58,285 nucleotides of DNA from Ophiothrix spiculata (Eukaryota; Echinodermata; Ophiuroidea; Amphilepidida; Ophiotrichidae), in assembly GCA_000969725.1 (NCBI GenBank), contig JXSR01S074907.1; one strand, 5' to 3'. Position numbers and translations under genes: made by a program. Position 1 is the stretch's first letter; every line of letters begins with the position of its first letter. Of this stretch, positions 1 through 13,400 are shown piece after piece. Under the pieces are notes generated by a model. The model had not been told where the DNA came from, searched no databases, and saw only the letters and a list, made by a program, of their open reading frames with translations.

Positions 1-472
1 AACTTCACTTCTTGTCATAAACATGATAAACCACTCAGACAATGACACCTCCTAACCCCACTGGCCCGCCCCGTCTCGCAACTCTCCATACGTATTGTCT
101 CGTGCCTTCACCAACGCCTCCCATGGCGGGTCCTTACTGAGTCATGGGTCCTTAACCTAACCTGGGCTCGTTTCCCGGGTTCTTGTGATACATAGATACA
201 TGACCTTCCACATTACACTTATTACAGATATAACGCCACGGTGAGAACAGTCCCACACCCGGGTCTCAGGTTCTCTGCATCGGAAGCACACGATCTTGAG
301 TTCCTCACAAAGTGAACCAGCTGTCTGCATTGTTACACACCCTATTTCGACTCATCGCATTTCCGATAGTCTCCCCACCATTCATGGGTCTTCTTAATGC
401 TTTGCTCACACCAATATCTCGTTTCTCACCAATATCCACCTTTCTAGCTATTTTGGCCACCTCGAGTTCTGT

Positions 473-671
473 CCATACCGCAGTAACTGGGGTGACTTTG
501 AACGCCTAGGTGACCGTTTTTATGAACGATATTTTTAAAACGACTCATATCGCCGGTAGTTTATAAAAGATTTTAACAATCAACCATTGATGAATGAAAT
601 TCTTTACGAATCACCCCTACATCAAAGTTTTGTTCAAAGTCACCCCGGTGGTCACGCCAGTTTACGGTAGG
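473..671. mobile_element. Small inverted-repeat element (MITE-like)
   Basis: GGGGTGACTTTGAAC at 489 reappears inverted as GTTCAAAGTCACCCC ending at 646. Weaker complementarity continues outwards (ACCG...GTAACTGG on the left against CCAGTTTACGGT on the right) with one small indel. No coding capacity and no clear target duplication. Family unknown. Confidence 0.55.
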
Positions 672-839
672 CCTACCCTACTGGACGCTATTCGGCCTCT
701 TCCTTTCGCCCTTTCACTTTTAAAATCCATATTCTTTATATAAAAAATGACTCCCGGCGGTGTTATTAAGATAATTTTCGGAACACTCTTTCATCTTAAT
801 ATAACGCATTCCATCAACTTCACTCGACCAACCATCCAC

Positions 840-3140
840 CAACCATCTCGACCCATGGATGACAAATGATATCTTGTCACAAATTAAACATCGTGATCAA
901 CTGTTATTGAAATTCAAGAAAGATCGTACCCAAGTACATTTGTACACAGAGTATTGTAAAGTCCGTAATAAAATTCAGCGTGATATACGACATGCAAAAT
1001 CCAATTATTTTACCAATTGTATTGCTGAGAATAAAAATGATTCCAAAAAGCTTGGCGAACATTGAAGGATCTTGGGTATAGTTCTAAGGTAAAGGGAGCA
1101 GCTAATATTGTTCTTAATATAAAAGGGAAATTATGTCATAACTCTGCTCAGATTGCCAAGGCCTTCAACGAATATTTTACCAATGTCGCCTCTACCTTGG
1201 TGAGTAAATTACCCAGATGTACCAACAAGTACTCCACTAGTTCTCCTAAATTAAAAGAATTTTATCGTGGCAGTAAAGCGACATTCAAGTCACTGAAATT
1301 GGGTTCTGTAAGTGAGGAAAGGAGCTTTCAAAACTCAACCCTAGTAAGAGCCAGGGTCTTGACAAAATCTCCCCTAAATTTTTGAAGGAAGGTGCTATAG
1401 TGTTTTAAAAATACCCTTGACACATATTATCAACCAATCTATTCGTTCTGGCATTGTCCCTGATGACTTCAAATTAGCTAAGGTCATTCCACTTTTTAAA
1501 AAGAATTCCAATACTGAAGTCTGTAATTATAGGCCTGTCAGTGTTTTGAGTGCAGTCTCCAAAATCTTAGAAAAAGCAGTTTTTATTCAGCTTGAAAATT
1601 TTTTGGTTGACAACAATCTGCTGTATGAACATCAGTCAGGTTTCAGAAGTGCTCACTCTACCGACTCTTGCCTCATTAATCTTTTCGATCACATAAAAAC
1701 ACAGTCTTCTCGAGGTTTCTTTACTGGTATGATCATGCTAGATCTACAGAAGGCATTTGATACCGTTAATCATGATATCCTTTGTGACAAACTTAAACTT
1801 ATGGGGCTGGAGTCGGTGGAATGGTTTCGTTCATATCTTTCCAACAGAAACCAGGTTGTGAACATCAACAATATCACTTCTCCTCCCTTAGAAGTCACAT
1901 GTGGTGTCCCTCAGGGCAGTATCCTAGGACCGTTGCTTTTCCTATGTTATGTGAACGATATGATTATCAGTATTGATCCTGACTGTAAGTTAATGCTTTA
2001 TGCCGACGACAGTGCAATCTTGTTCTCTCATAGTAATCCCAACATGATTTCTGATAAACTTGGTAAGGTGCTTGAGTCATGTAATGAATGGCTGGTTGAC
2101 AACAAGCTTTCTCTACACCTCGGTAAAACAGAGTGTATGATTTTTGGTTCAAAGCGTAAAATCAAGACTGCCAAGAATTTCAAGGTTGATTGTATGGGAC
2201 AAACTATCAGAGGACAAGATTCTGTCAAATACTTAGGTGTTAACATTGATCAAGCAGTTTCTGGGGAAATTATTGCCCAAAATGTTATCAAAAAATCAAA
2301 TTCTCGGCTCAAATTTCTTTATCGTCAAGCCAAATGTCTCAATCAAGACTGCCGTAGAATTCTTTGTTCAGCACTTATTCAGTGTCACTTTGATTACGCT
2401 TCATCTGCATGGTTCTCAGGTCTTGGTCAAAAAACAAAACACAGATTACAAACTACTCAAAACAAAATGGTCAGATTTATTCTAAGCCTTGGTCCCAGAG
2501 ATCACATTGATCAGAGTCATCGCTCCACTTTAAGATATCTCAGTGTTGAGAACAGAGTTAAGTTTTTAAAATTATGTCATGTGTACAAAATCAATAATAA
2601 TATGTGTGCTGCTTATATGCATGACAATTTTTGTTCTGTGTCCAATATCCACAAGTACAACACTAGAGGTAGTGTAAACAACAACTTCCATGTCCCTAAG
2701 ATTAAAAGTCATGCTGGTTCTACCTTCTATTTTAGTGCAATAAAGGAGTGGAATTCCCTCCCTAAAAATCTGAAGCATTACAATGATATTTCGGGATTCA
2801 AAAGTGCAATACATGGGTACCTCTCAAATAAATGATCCAATGAGGTCCAAATTTTTATCACCTGTTATATTTATTTTGTGTTTGTTTAATTTATCTTTCA
2901 ATCCTGCTTGCGCTTGCCTTAATTTCTTCTGCAACTCCTTGGACCTCATTGGAAATAAGCCTGAAACACGGCTTAATGAGTTATCCTGGTTTTTATTCAA
3001 CTGTGTCATATATTTTTAATGTTTTACAATGTCAATTTGAATGTATCATGAATCATATTATTGTAAACTGTTTTATATATTTGTATATTAAGTGTCAAGT
3101 TGAAATGAACCGAATAAAATCAATCAATCAATCAATCAAA
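840..3140 (+). mobile_element. 5'-truncated Jockey/CR1-group LINE with (AATC)n tail
   Basis: The longest frame, 1417-2835 (472 residues), is a reverse transcriptase. It shows VIPLFKK near residue 24, LDLQKAFDTVNHD (catalytic Asp) at 108-120, GVPQGSILGPLLF at 163-175 and LMLYADD at 192-198, then the C-terminal region usual for Jockey/CR1-group LINEs. Upstream frames at 859 (PWMTND start, the linker after the endonuclease) and 1062 (FNEYFTNVAS) belong to the same protein but are displaced by frameshifts near 1060 and 1350-1415. The apurinic-type endonuclease is missing, so the copy is 5'-truncated. The tail is AATAAA followed by about five AATC units at 3116-3139. The long open frame implies a fairly young insertion. 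Exact clade (Daphne, Crack, CR1 and so on) cannot be set by eye. Confidence 0.93.
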
Positions 3141-3790
3141 TCCCCTTACAGTATTTGATTCAACTAGAAACAAGTCCCAGCACATCTATGTACATATTGG
3201 CCACCATTTCAAAGATTGAAATTGATGACATTTCTCTACTGTCGTGTTCTCCTAAAATATAACTGTCTGTGATTACAATTGGCAAGGTTCTTTTTTTAAA
3301 ACAAAGTTCAATATCTGTTTCTGCATTCATGTCATCAGTAGATACAGACGTGAAAACCAAAACCGCCCCATGTTAAATTACAGACAAGTACTCTGACAGA
3401 CGGGATACATTCAATGTGTCTGTAACTGATCTTACACCGAGTTAATTATTTAATGTTTTTGTCTATGTTGGTGATTGCCAAAGCCACAGTGCCTAGTGAA
3501 ATACTATCATGATGGCAAAAGGCTGCTTGCTATTTATAGGAATAAATTGTGCGACTCTTACATCAAGATGATTGACCTAAATTTTATATTCCTGTGAGGC
3601 ATATAAGTGCAAAATTTATGGATATGATATATACAAAGATAATGGAAAAGATAATGGTAATTGTACTCCAGTATTACTAAATTCTTCATGTTGATTTCTA
3701 AAATTTACACTTTTGACTTGCTATGTACTATGAGTGCATTCGAGCCATTTTCTACTGGAGAAAGCTAACTAGCTCCATCTTCAAAATGAC

Positions 3791-4092
3791 TCCATCTTCG
3801 AAATGAGCTCCCGTAAAATCGCATCCAAAATATTCAAACAATTAAACCCCTGTACGCAGTTGGTTAGTACGTCTAATTCAAATTAAAATCATCTGAATAG
3901 GCTTGCTCATGATGATCATGACTTGTCAATTTTCCCCAGTCACTAGAACTTGGTTCATTGATTGCAGTAACAACCAATCACATCCAACTGCTTGAAATTC
4001 AGTGTGTCACGTACGGTGCAGAGCATAATTTGACAACACACATTATGAGTAAAAAAAAGCCCAGAAAACAGGGAGCTAATTTAGAAGATGGA
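3791..4092. mobile_element. MITE, family 'CCATCTTC', copy 1
   Basis: Left end CCATCTTCGAAATGAGCTCCC pairs with the inverted right end GGGAGCTAATTTAGAAGATGG. A shortened tandem copy of the tip lies just left, at 3776. A related copy is at 54829-55051, sharing the block around AATATTCAAACAATT. No coding capacity; superfamily unknown. Confidence 0.65.
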
Positions 4093-4142
4093 CCCTAGTG
4101 CTAAATGGTGAAACGCTGAAAAGCCAATGGTATGCCATTACC

Positions 4143-4212
4143 AAATATTTTCTATCAGAAATTAATAAAGAAGAAAGAAATATTTTCTATCAGAAATTAA
4201 TAAAGAAGAAAG
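4143..4212 (+). repeat. 35-bp perfect tandem duplication
   Basis: A 35-bp A-rich unit starting AAATATTTTCTATCAG occurs twice in perfect tandem, at 4143 and 4178, followed by the first bases of a third. Perfect identity suggests recent replication slippage. Confidence 0.9.
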
Positions 4213-4381
4213 AAATACACAAAAAAAGACCAAAAAACTAGATTATATTGCAGGTTTTTCAGTAATATCTGGTTTTAGCACTGTTGGTCATAGATCAGTA
4301 GAAACATGGTGTATTCGTCTTTGTATTCTATATGTTGCTCACATATCTTCCATGTTGTACACACTCATTTCTTCACTTTAG

Positions 4382-4432
4382 CCAAAACCAACTACTACAA
4401 CGGCTAAAGTCACCACAGATTTTGAAAAAGAG
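4382..4432 (+). CDS. CLASP: CLASP exon, linker (17 codons)
   Basis: Acceptor cactttag and donor gtaaca bound a 51-bp phase 0-0 exon encoding PKPTTTTAKVTTDFEKE. It joins in frame to the next exon and fits the low-complexity Ser/Thr/Lys linker between TOG1 and TOG2. Because the linker is poorly conserved and the exon length is a multiple of three, it could be an alternative exon or a chance match. Confidence 0.6.
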
Positions 4433-7400
4433 GTAACACTTCGAATGCTGGTGGTTTTTATTCTGTATTATGTGACTCCAGTGTATTGCTTGTGTAGTAA
4501 TGCTGTGGTTGTTTTGATCTGAAAGATGTAGTCATGTATTCCATAGATCAACTGATTTGTGTTGTTATTTAGGCAGCTGTTATGCTAAATATGATTATGT
4601 GTGTCATTCTAATTGTTATGCCAATTGTGATGTGATCATATATATATGCTAGAGATTCTGTTTAGGGTACTAACATATTGAGTCAAAATTTGTTGCTCTA
4701 TGGGTCACTTTTTTACAATATTCCTTCAACATGGATACCATTTTTTACAAAAGATCATCCCCAGGCAAGGAATTGAATTTGAGGCAAAATATTAAGGGTT
4801 TTTTTCAATTGAAATAAATGGGCCTATATTTTGAGGGAACGAATCTAAACAATTGGTAGGGGTTTTGAAGCTCAAGCAGCTCTCAACACCTCTCATCCAC
4901 ACCCAATACAGTTGACGCAGCTTAATTGGGACGCCTCGGGAGTAGCAAAAATATCCTGATTAACCAGTTGTCCCGATTAAGCAAAATGCAGAAATCGCCA
5001 CAAGTGAGATGTTTTCACACTAAAATATACACTAAATTCATGAGTTGACAAAAAGTGGACACAGTGACAGATTTTTAGAGACCTCTGGAATAGATTGATA
5101 TTTTTGTTGAGATTTTCAACTGAATTTAGGATTGTGTTTTGAGATTTTTGTCTTGTATTTGCAATTTACTTGCATACAATTAACTTTTATCATCATAATT
5201 TTAGGAAATTTTCATTAAATTAATGCATTTTTCAAAAAAATTATCCCGTTTATCAGGAGGAATGTCCCAATTAACAGGTCAATTTTGTACATAAAGAAAC
5301 GTCCCCTGACTGAATACATCAATTAACCAAAAATCCCTTTTAAGAGGATCACGATTAAGCAGCATCGACTGTACTAATAAATTTACGTCCTCACCATCAA
5401 CCCTACCCAACCCACCCTGGTAAAGATAGACGGCCTAACTCTGTACTCTATAAAACCTTGAAGTACAAAGCAAGCAATTAGACTCTGTTACGAGATCCAT
5501 AGCATATCCCTTTCATTCTGCAACATTTTGAAATGGTGTTTTTGTATTGTGTAAGAGACTACCAATGATTGATTTGGATTGAGGATTGATTAAGACCAAA
5601 TCACTGCGTATTAATATATTTTATGCATGAATCTTTCATGATTTGGGTATTAATTTTGTCTAATTTTTTGCTGTCACATAGACAAACCTTGAACATAAGA
5701 TCATTTGAATATTCAGCAAGATTGGATACATGGTTATATTTGAAAAATGCAGATCAATTTATTTCCCCGTATGGTCAAATGTGCATTAATCGGCTACTCA
5801 TGTTATACTTCAAGGTTTACAGAGTACAATACTCCAATCAAATATACTTACCTGCATGTGTATTGAATTGCTGTCAACTTTATTGAAAAGTAACAGTTTG
5901 CTCCTTACTAACTAATTGGTTAATGTTAGAAATCGTTTCTAAGGTTAAAATTCAGTGAGACGTTTCAACACCCATCAGTGTTGAAAAGGTTTGCTTTGAA
6001 AGTGTTAAATAAACTCTCCCCGATTGCTTCAACTTTTTGAGGTGGAGCTCAGTCTCATTACTTCAACTTTTTGATATTCTGGCAACAAAATATAAGCTCA
6101 TAAATATTTTTCACATAACCTGTGCTGAACTTTATATCTGAAATATGTTCCATCTTGAATTATGAGTGAAAATGTGTCCTGTGATGATAGCCATGAAATA
6201 CTTTACAAAATTGCTCATAAAATCAGAATGGATGGACTAAAATTTGAAATTTGAAACTGATCTTTATGTAGTGATCTTTCATGTGAAACTGAAAAAAAAG
6301 GAAGAATTGGACCATGAACCTTTAAGACCTGGCCTGAACAATAACTCCAGCTCCTTTTACCCACATAAAGGCCCATCATATTCACTCGTTTGAAGGTTTA
6401 AAAGTTGCCTCAAAAATTATTTGAAGTAACTCTTGTTATACTGAAGCTCTGGAAGCATGTAATTCAATGTTAAAATACACCAGGTTTAGCTGAAAATCTT
6501 TTACCAGATATGCAAAGACAGTTTTACCGAAAAAAATGACTTTATAAGAAATTGGTATTGGACGCATAAACAATTCTTTTCACCTTTTCCCCCTTACAAA
6601 ATCAATCAATCAATTTACAGTGTACTTGCATGTCATGACATGCATACCCCATGAAGGAGTCTATTCATACAGGGGACCAACGGCTAAACGTGACTTCCGA
6701 ACCACAGAGCAAGTAGAGTAAAGTTTCTTGCCCACGAAAACTGCCGTGCCCGGGGCTCGAACCCACAACCGCTGTATTACGAGACCCATGGTTTAACCGC
6801 TCATGCACACACTAAAGATTGCTCATTTTAAATTTTTATAAAATTTGTCAATTTCTAGCATGTCTTTGGAAAAGAAACTTTTGTAGGATTTCAGTCTTAC
6901 CAAATAATATTTGTTCATGTCTTTTGGCAGTTGTATGAAGCAGTGTTTAAACCTTATGAGACAAAATTGAAAGCATTATTTTATCTAGCTTCGCTGAAGA
7001 TTATTTACACTTCAAATTATTGAACTGTAAATGTGCCAATATGTCAGGGAAATTTTAAACTTGCTTGAAATCAAAACTGTATTCAGGTTAAGTGGCGTAC
7101 TTGCAAGTTGGTTATATGAAATACAATATTTCAGTTAATTTAGGTGTTTTCATTTGTTGTCTGATTTAAAAAAGATTCTGAAAAAAGATTCCCTTACAAA
7201 TTTTTCGGAACTCGTAAACATATACTTGGAAATTGTTGCTTTTTTATCTTGATATTTATTAGCTGAAGAGATCTTTCCCTTATTCCACAAGTCTCCTAAC
7301 ATGATTTATTGAATTTGTGAATATTCAAAAATGTCTAGAATGCATGTGGGTATTTTGTATAAAATTCTGTTGCATGAATGCTGCTTGTTTTGTCAATTTG

Positions 7401-10400
7401 TTCACTTCAGTTTCACTGACTTTATATCTATATTCTCACACAAAGTTAAAAATTAGATGAAAATATTTAAAGTGAACTTTAACAATTGCTAAGTTGAATT
7501 TTTAAGATCAATTTGTTTCATGCATGTTCTGTAGGATGTACTGTGCTTTCTCTATGTTGTAAAAGTTAACATTATTCTGCATTTATGCATGTTGATTTAA
7601 TTCTGTTTATATTTGAATTTTTAATGGTAACATTTCTTTCAATATATTGTCTTTTCCCCATGTTATCTAGGCTGCAGTTACGCAGAAAGCCAAACGTGTC
7701 AGTACAGCGACAGCTCCAAGGAAAATCTCTAGTAGCAGTAGGCCTAGTACAGCAAGTAAGTCTATATGAGCATTACAGGTTGGTCAAAAGTAGAAGTGAC
7801 TTAAAATCTCTCGTAGTATTTTTCAGCATTTTACAACATGTTACCGGAACATATTTACTGGAGATATAGGCCCGTATTCCAGAAAGATGTTTAGCTAAAC
7901 CATTGTTTAACTGAGCATCAACTGTCCAGGAAGTATACGCATCATTGCAGCTTTCAAGCAGAACGGTTCAATGAGTCGTGCTGTTGATGAGAAATGATTT
8001 AGCTAAACACCTTTCTGGAATACGGGCCATAAAGTTTTAAAAAGGTTGTGTAACTTGACTGAGAAACTGCTGATTGATGATGAATGCAACTTGCATCTTA
8101 TCATCTGTTCATCAAATCTTATCTTTTGGTATTGTAGTAAAGACCATATTTAAGGCAAAGTCGCATATAGAAATAGCGGTCCGCCGAAAATCACACATAG
8201 AAAGAGTGGTTGGCCAAGCTGGTTTGCCACATGCATAGCAGACAAACCTACACAAGTTTGTCCCATCCTCATGAGTTCACATCAGCTTGAGGTTAATGCT
8301 CATGGGTTTTGTCTGTTATGGCTTGCCAGTTCAGCCTACTACTCTTTCTGTGTATGTGACTCTAGCATTAGAAGTGAAACATCATGTACCATACAGTCAG
8401 TTTCTGCGGATACAGATGTACATGTAGGTCAAAAATACTATACAGGTCCTTCTGAGGCAAAACAAAGAAGACATACTTAACTGCACCATTTAGTGAAATG
8501 TGTTATATATTCTCAGTGTACTTAGAGTCAGTGAAAGTATCATCTGCTTACTAATTTTGTTTCACAACATTTCACAATAAAATTAAGGCTGTTTTCCCAT
8601 AAATGGAATTAAGATAGGAAGTATAGATTAAATTCATAGGAACCTTTCAATACTGTTGATTCCAGCTGGGGCACTTATGTTGAGATATCAAGCTCATAAA
8701 TGTTGAAAATTAATTCATAGATTCGTAGATTATGTAAATTTATCTTGATTCAGAAAATGAAATGGCTAAAATGACACTTTTTATACTCAATAAAGTCCAT
8801 TTTTAAACAAGTTTGTCATGCCCAATTTTAGTTGTGGGTTTTGGTTTAAGCATGTTCAAACTGTAGATTTTTCTCCATCTATAATCTTAAAAACTCCTAT
8901 GTATATTTGTTATATCAGTGAGACAGCCTTTCCAATTGTGTATATATATCAGAATATTTATTTCTGTGAACTAATTAATCCCATATGTAGCTTCCTTGTC
9001 TGCTATTGTACTATCATAATGAGCCTGTTTATGTCATACTAACGTCAGATATTATCCTGAATCCTGATATTTTGTCATTTTATGTGTCTGCATTCTCGGT
9101 ATCTTGCAACATATCAATTTTACATTTTTTTGTCATGATTATTTTTATGTCTTTGGCAAATGAAATTCATGAGGTGTTACTACTACTACTAGATCTTGTC
9201 AATTGGAAAATGAAAGTTTGAGATAGTCCTTTTGATTGAGGTACCCTCAACAGTTTACTGATGCTGCAATATTCTAAATTTATAATTTTCTTTAGAAATT
9301 GACCAAAATGTGTTAACTCATGTCATAATTCATGATTTAGTTATACCCTGATCACATAACCTTACATAATGTCAATAAACTCCTTGGTTTATTATGTGTT
9401 TATGAGGTCATACCTGGTTACAATTCGGCAGACGCTGACCGTAGACCACACGACATGAGCCGGTGACCGAATGGTGTCTATATGGAGACCGGACAGTGTC
9501 CGTAAGCTGGAGAGGTGCCGAAAGTATGCCACATCGATTTAACTAGGAGTTAAAACCTTGCAGCTTGTTTCCAATGTCTTAAGTTAGTCACCAATGTCAT
9601 AGCCATGTTTCAGCCTTGCCGCTTTCTTCCGAATTACCAGACATCGGTAGGCAGCTGGTTGTTATGTGGCCAAAGCATACGTATTAGGATTTCAAATCAA
9701 ATTAAAATCAAAAGATGATTTTGACATTTCACATCACAACATGTTTTATTTATTCAACCTGATTACATATTAACACATTATCCATATATTTCTGAAGTGA
9801 CTAACCAACCACCGTTACATTTCATGTTAATTTTATTTCATTTTCTGTATCTATTATAATTTATGTATTCTTCTCTTCTATATTATTCAATCATCCCATC
9901 ATTATTTCTTCCAGTGTCTAGGGCCAATGGGGGCAGATCACAGAGTAAGTGCCACTGTGAACTCATGCTGCCTAAAAACAAGTTTCTTATTCCTACTAAG
10001 TTTATCTACCTCAAATGAATAAACAGAATCGCTAGATACAAAAGAAGATGTATACTAGTATACTTAACAGAAAAAAGATTTATTTTGGCAGATACTTCAT
10101 TGAGTTTGAAACAGCTTGTCTGTTGCAGAATTTGGAATAAATAGTATTTGTAATGCATAAAACTGGTGAGCGCTTCAATTTGATTTTGTGAGCATGCTCA
10201 AATGTGCCAATAGCTTTATGGTTTCAACATTTTGGAAAAGAAAAAAACGTTTTAGTTAGATGTGTGAGACTTTTTTAGGAATACGATTTGTACAGGTGGA
10301 TGTGAGTACAGTGAGTTCACAGCTGGGTCAATCCTGTTTACATGGCATGAGATACTGGTTTGGTTTAGGTTTACACTAGTTTTTGTTGGAGTTCCAAAAG

Positions 10401-13400
10401 GAAGGAAATAATAACCATTACTAAATGTGGGGGGAGGTTAGGGGACAATTTATGACAAGAAATGAATTTATCAATAAAAAGTAACATGATATTTAGCTTT
10501 TCAAAGCAAAGTTGTGTGTAGCATAATGTTTGTGAAGTTCTAGTTATACTCATGCATTATGTAAACCTATCTTTTAACCCCAAACCTTTTACCTTAATAT
10601 TGAACCTTCAGAAAGTTTAAACAGGGTCTCTCCTTTAGATTGATTGATTTTAAAAATCGTCAATAATTTCTTATCCCTTCTGGATAGATTTTTGATTCCT
10701 TTAAATCTTCTGATCCATTCTTTTTGATAAACCAGTGCTTTCTTTATAAATGCTTGTTTGCAAAAATGTTTGATTTAAAAGCAAAGTCACTCAAAGTAGC
10801 TAAAACACCAAATGTGTTTTATATGGTGAGCACCATAAGCAAGCCCTGTGCTATTTTCAATGATATACTATCATGTTTACATCATATCGGCATATGGTTT
10901 TTACATCATAAATTCATGATACCGTACAAAGTAGGCTTAAATGATAGACTTGATTCAAGACTTTAATGATATCAGTAATATGCCATGCAAGCGAATAGGA
11001 TAGCATAAATGTATGTGTAATGGGTAGAGAATTCCTTGAATCAAGTCTATCTTTATGATCAGAAATTTCATGTTTGTGGCAGTTATTGGGTGATTATATG
11101 CCCTACTTGCTGTAAACAGGCAACTACTGACTCATCTGGTAACTCCATTATGGTTTCCACAAAAAAAAAACCTGCTCACTGAACTTTTGCCAAAGTATGA
11201 CGTTATTTATGGGTTTGTTTTTTTTTAGTTACAACTGATTTACTTCAGAAATGAATGATCCAAATCTTTTATAAAAGAGAAATTATTAATTGAAATTTTG
11301 CACTTTAAATTACAAGTTGAATATTCAAGGACTTCCAGATCTCATTTTTTTGGTAGTGGATTTTTTTTACATATTGCTTGGACCGGATATATCATTTGCA
11401 TTATGTGTGTTATCATGGTGTAGGTAGACTAAATTAGGTGTTTTAAAGCATGTTTTACCCATATTACCCTGTATTGAGTAGATTTTTGTTTCTAGTGAGA
11501 CAACTAAAAAAAAATAGTTGGGATGGGTTTACGTGTATATTGTGCACGTTCACTTTGAGAGCATGAACACAGTAGTGCAGGGGTTCAAAACATACAGCTG
11601 GAAATTTTATGTCGGAATAACCTCAGAATGACAACACCCGTAGCTCAGCCGATAGTCCATGGGGTGTTTACATGTTTCAAATCTTGTTCAGGTCTTTAAA
11701 GGTGCATTAGAAAAAAAAATCATCATTTTATTTGTAGGTTATTTACACCAATTATGTTTGGTAATAAATATTGAGAAAATTTCGATAAAAACCCTTAGAA
11801 ATGTCAAAAAGTATTAAAAAAAAATTTATGCTGACCTTGGGTATGAGGCTATTCTCTAAAAGTGTGTATTGATGCATTAAGTCAGGAATAGGATAAGTCG
11901 TCATGTGAGTGCAAGAAAGTCGTATCTGCAATAGCTGCCTGTTATATTTATTTTATGCCTTGTCACAAGAATGTGAAAAATCACTCGAAATTTTCCTGTC
12001 TTATGTCAGTGGTTCTTGAAGTGGTTCTTCATGTGACACCATCACCTTCAAGAACCACTAACCTAAGACTGGAGATTATAAAGTGTTCAATCCAAATTTA
12101 TGACAAATGGCAGCTATTGCAGATACGACTTTCTTGCACGCACATGACAAAGTTTCATTTGGTAAAACATTGCTCAGTTTACTCTATAAATTGCAGATAA
12201 ATCAAAAGAAATTTTACGTCTAATATAAAGCCAATTTAAAGGTTTCCACTCTTAGGTGCCAGTATTTTTGTTGTCGACAACAATAATTAACAATGAAAGA
12301 GAATCTAAATATTTTGATCTTTAGGGATTGTCAATAATTTGGCAATGAAACTTTGCATCCTTCCATTAGCATAGCTAACATTTCAAATGATGTAAAAATC
12401 ATGCAATATCTGAAAAAGGTTTGGGGATGATGCTTAACTTGTCCAATGCTAGCTATGCAGAGCATCCAGTTATGAATATTAATGTATTACATTATTACAT
12501 ACTAGTGTAGTTAAATCTAAAGTAAACTTCAAATAATAATAGAAAGTTGCATTTAGGCCTTGGACTAAAACCCGAGTACCCGGAAAACCTGCCTGAGCTA
12601 AGTGTACCCAGGTATGGGAGTATAGATATCCACAATGCAGTGATAAACTGGAAAAAGTGTTCTTGAGATGTTTAAACAACTAACCATAAATCAGTCGCAC
12701 ATAGAGGTAAAATTTCAACATTTTTGATGTTATTGGAGTATGATGATAATTACATACTTACACCACTGACCAGTGTTTTGTTATCCTCACCTTCATATCA
12801 ACCCATTAATCTAAATGTTAGGGTACCCGAAACCCGCCCAAAAATTAAATAGGATACCCGGGTACTAAATTACCCGGAAAGTCCCAGGCCTAGTTACATT
12901 GCAAATTCATTCAAGGATTAGGATGAAGCAGATAATGAAAGCTAAATATAAAATGTAGACATTACCAGTCAAGTCAAATATGAAACGGTCCTCAATATCT
13001 GACAGAAATAGTACTAGCATTACGCATGTCTGGCTTGACATGCTTTACATATATGAGACATGTGTTCGTATGGCAGAATTTGAACGGGCACATGAATTTT
13101 ATCTGGAATGATTTTTGACAGTTATATTAAAGAATGTAATATAGTTTCTGATGTCTCCCAAGTGAATTTTAGGTGTAAAGCCAATATAAAGACACTCTTT
13201 CTGTCAAACTTACGCTTGAAACTTGAGGTAGTTTTCTACCATTGCTAAGATGGACTCGAGGTAAATTATTCATCCAGTGTACATTTTTTGAAGTCAAACA
13301 ATGATTCAATTCCAAAGGAGACTTATATATAAAATACTGTGTATCAAAAGATGTACTTATTTCAAGCCTTCATTTCTAAAAATAGCAGGAGCTCTGTCAA

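Larger units (their letters stand above)
1..4381. other. Upstream intron or 5' flank, no CLASP exon seen
   Basis: This stretch holds a small inverted-repeat element near 473-671, a LINE copy from about 840 to 3140, a MITE at 3791-4092 and a 35-bp tandem duplication at 4143. I saw no TOG1 exon. The first 470 bases are relatively C-rich and contain nothing I recognise. Because the first recognised exon starts in phase 0 and is a linker exon, this is most likely intron. Confidence 0.6.
4433..7670. other. Intron, about 3.2 kb
   Basis: Contains a pogo-like MITE (4909), the first copy of a 383-bp MITE family (5444) and a tRNA-derived SINE on the minus strand (6597). The remainder is AT-rich with no coding signal. 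Confidence 0.7.
7756..9914. other. Intron, about 2.2 kb
   Basis: Holds a MITE at 7869, an imperfect foldback at 8190-8362 and an unexplained GC- and CpG-richer patch at about 9418-9690. The rest is AT-rich and featureless to me. Confidence 0.7.

Noticed and set aside
5623-5886. An 87-residue open frame
   Set aside because: It lies in the non-coding 383-bp MITE; the sister copies do not preserve the frame.
6597-6800. A possible tRNA gene on the minus strand
   Set aside because: Pol III box-like motifs are present but no acceptor stem or cloverleaf closes, and a SINE-like body and tail follow.
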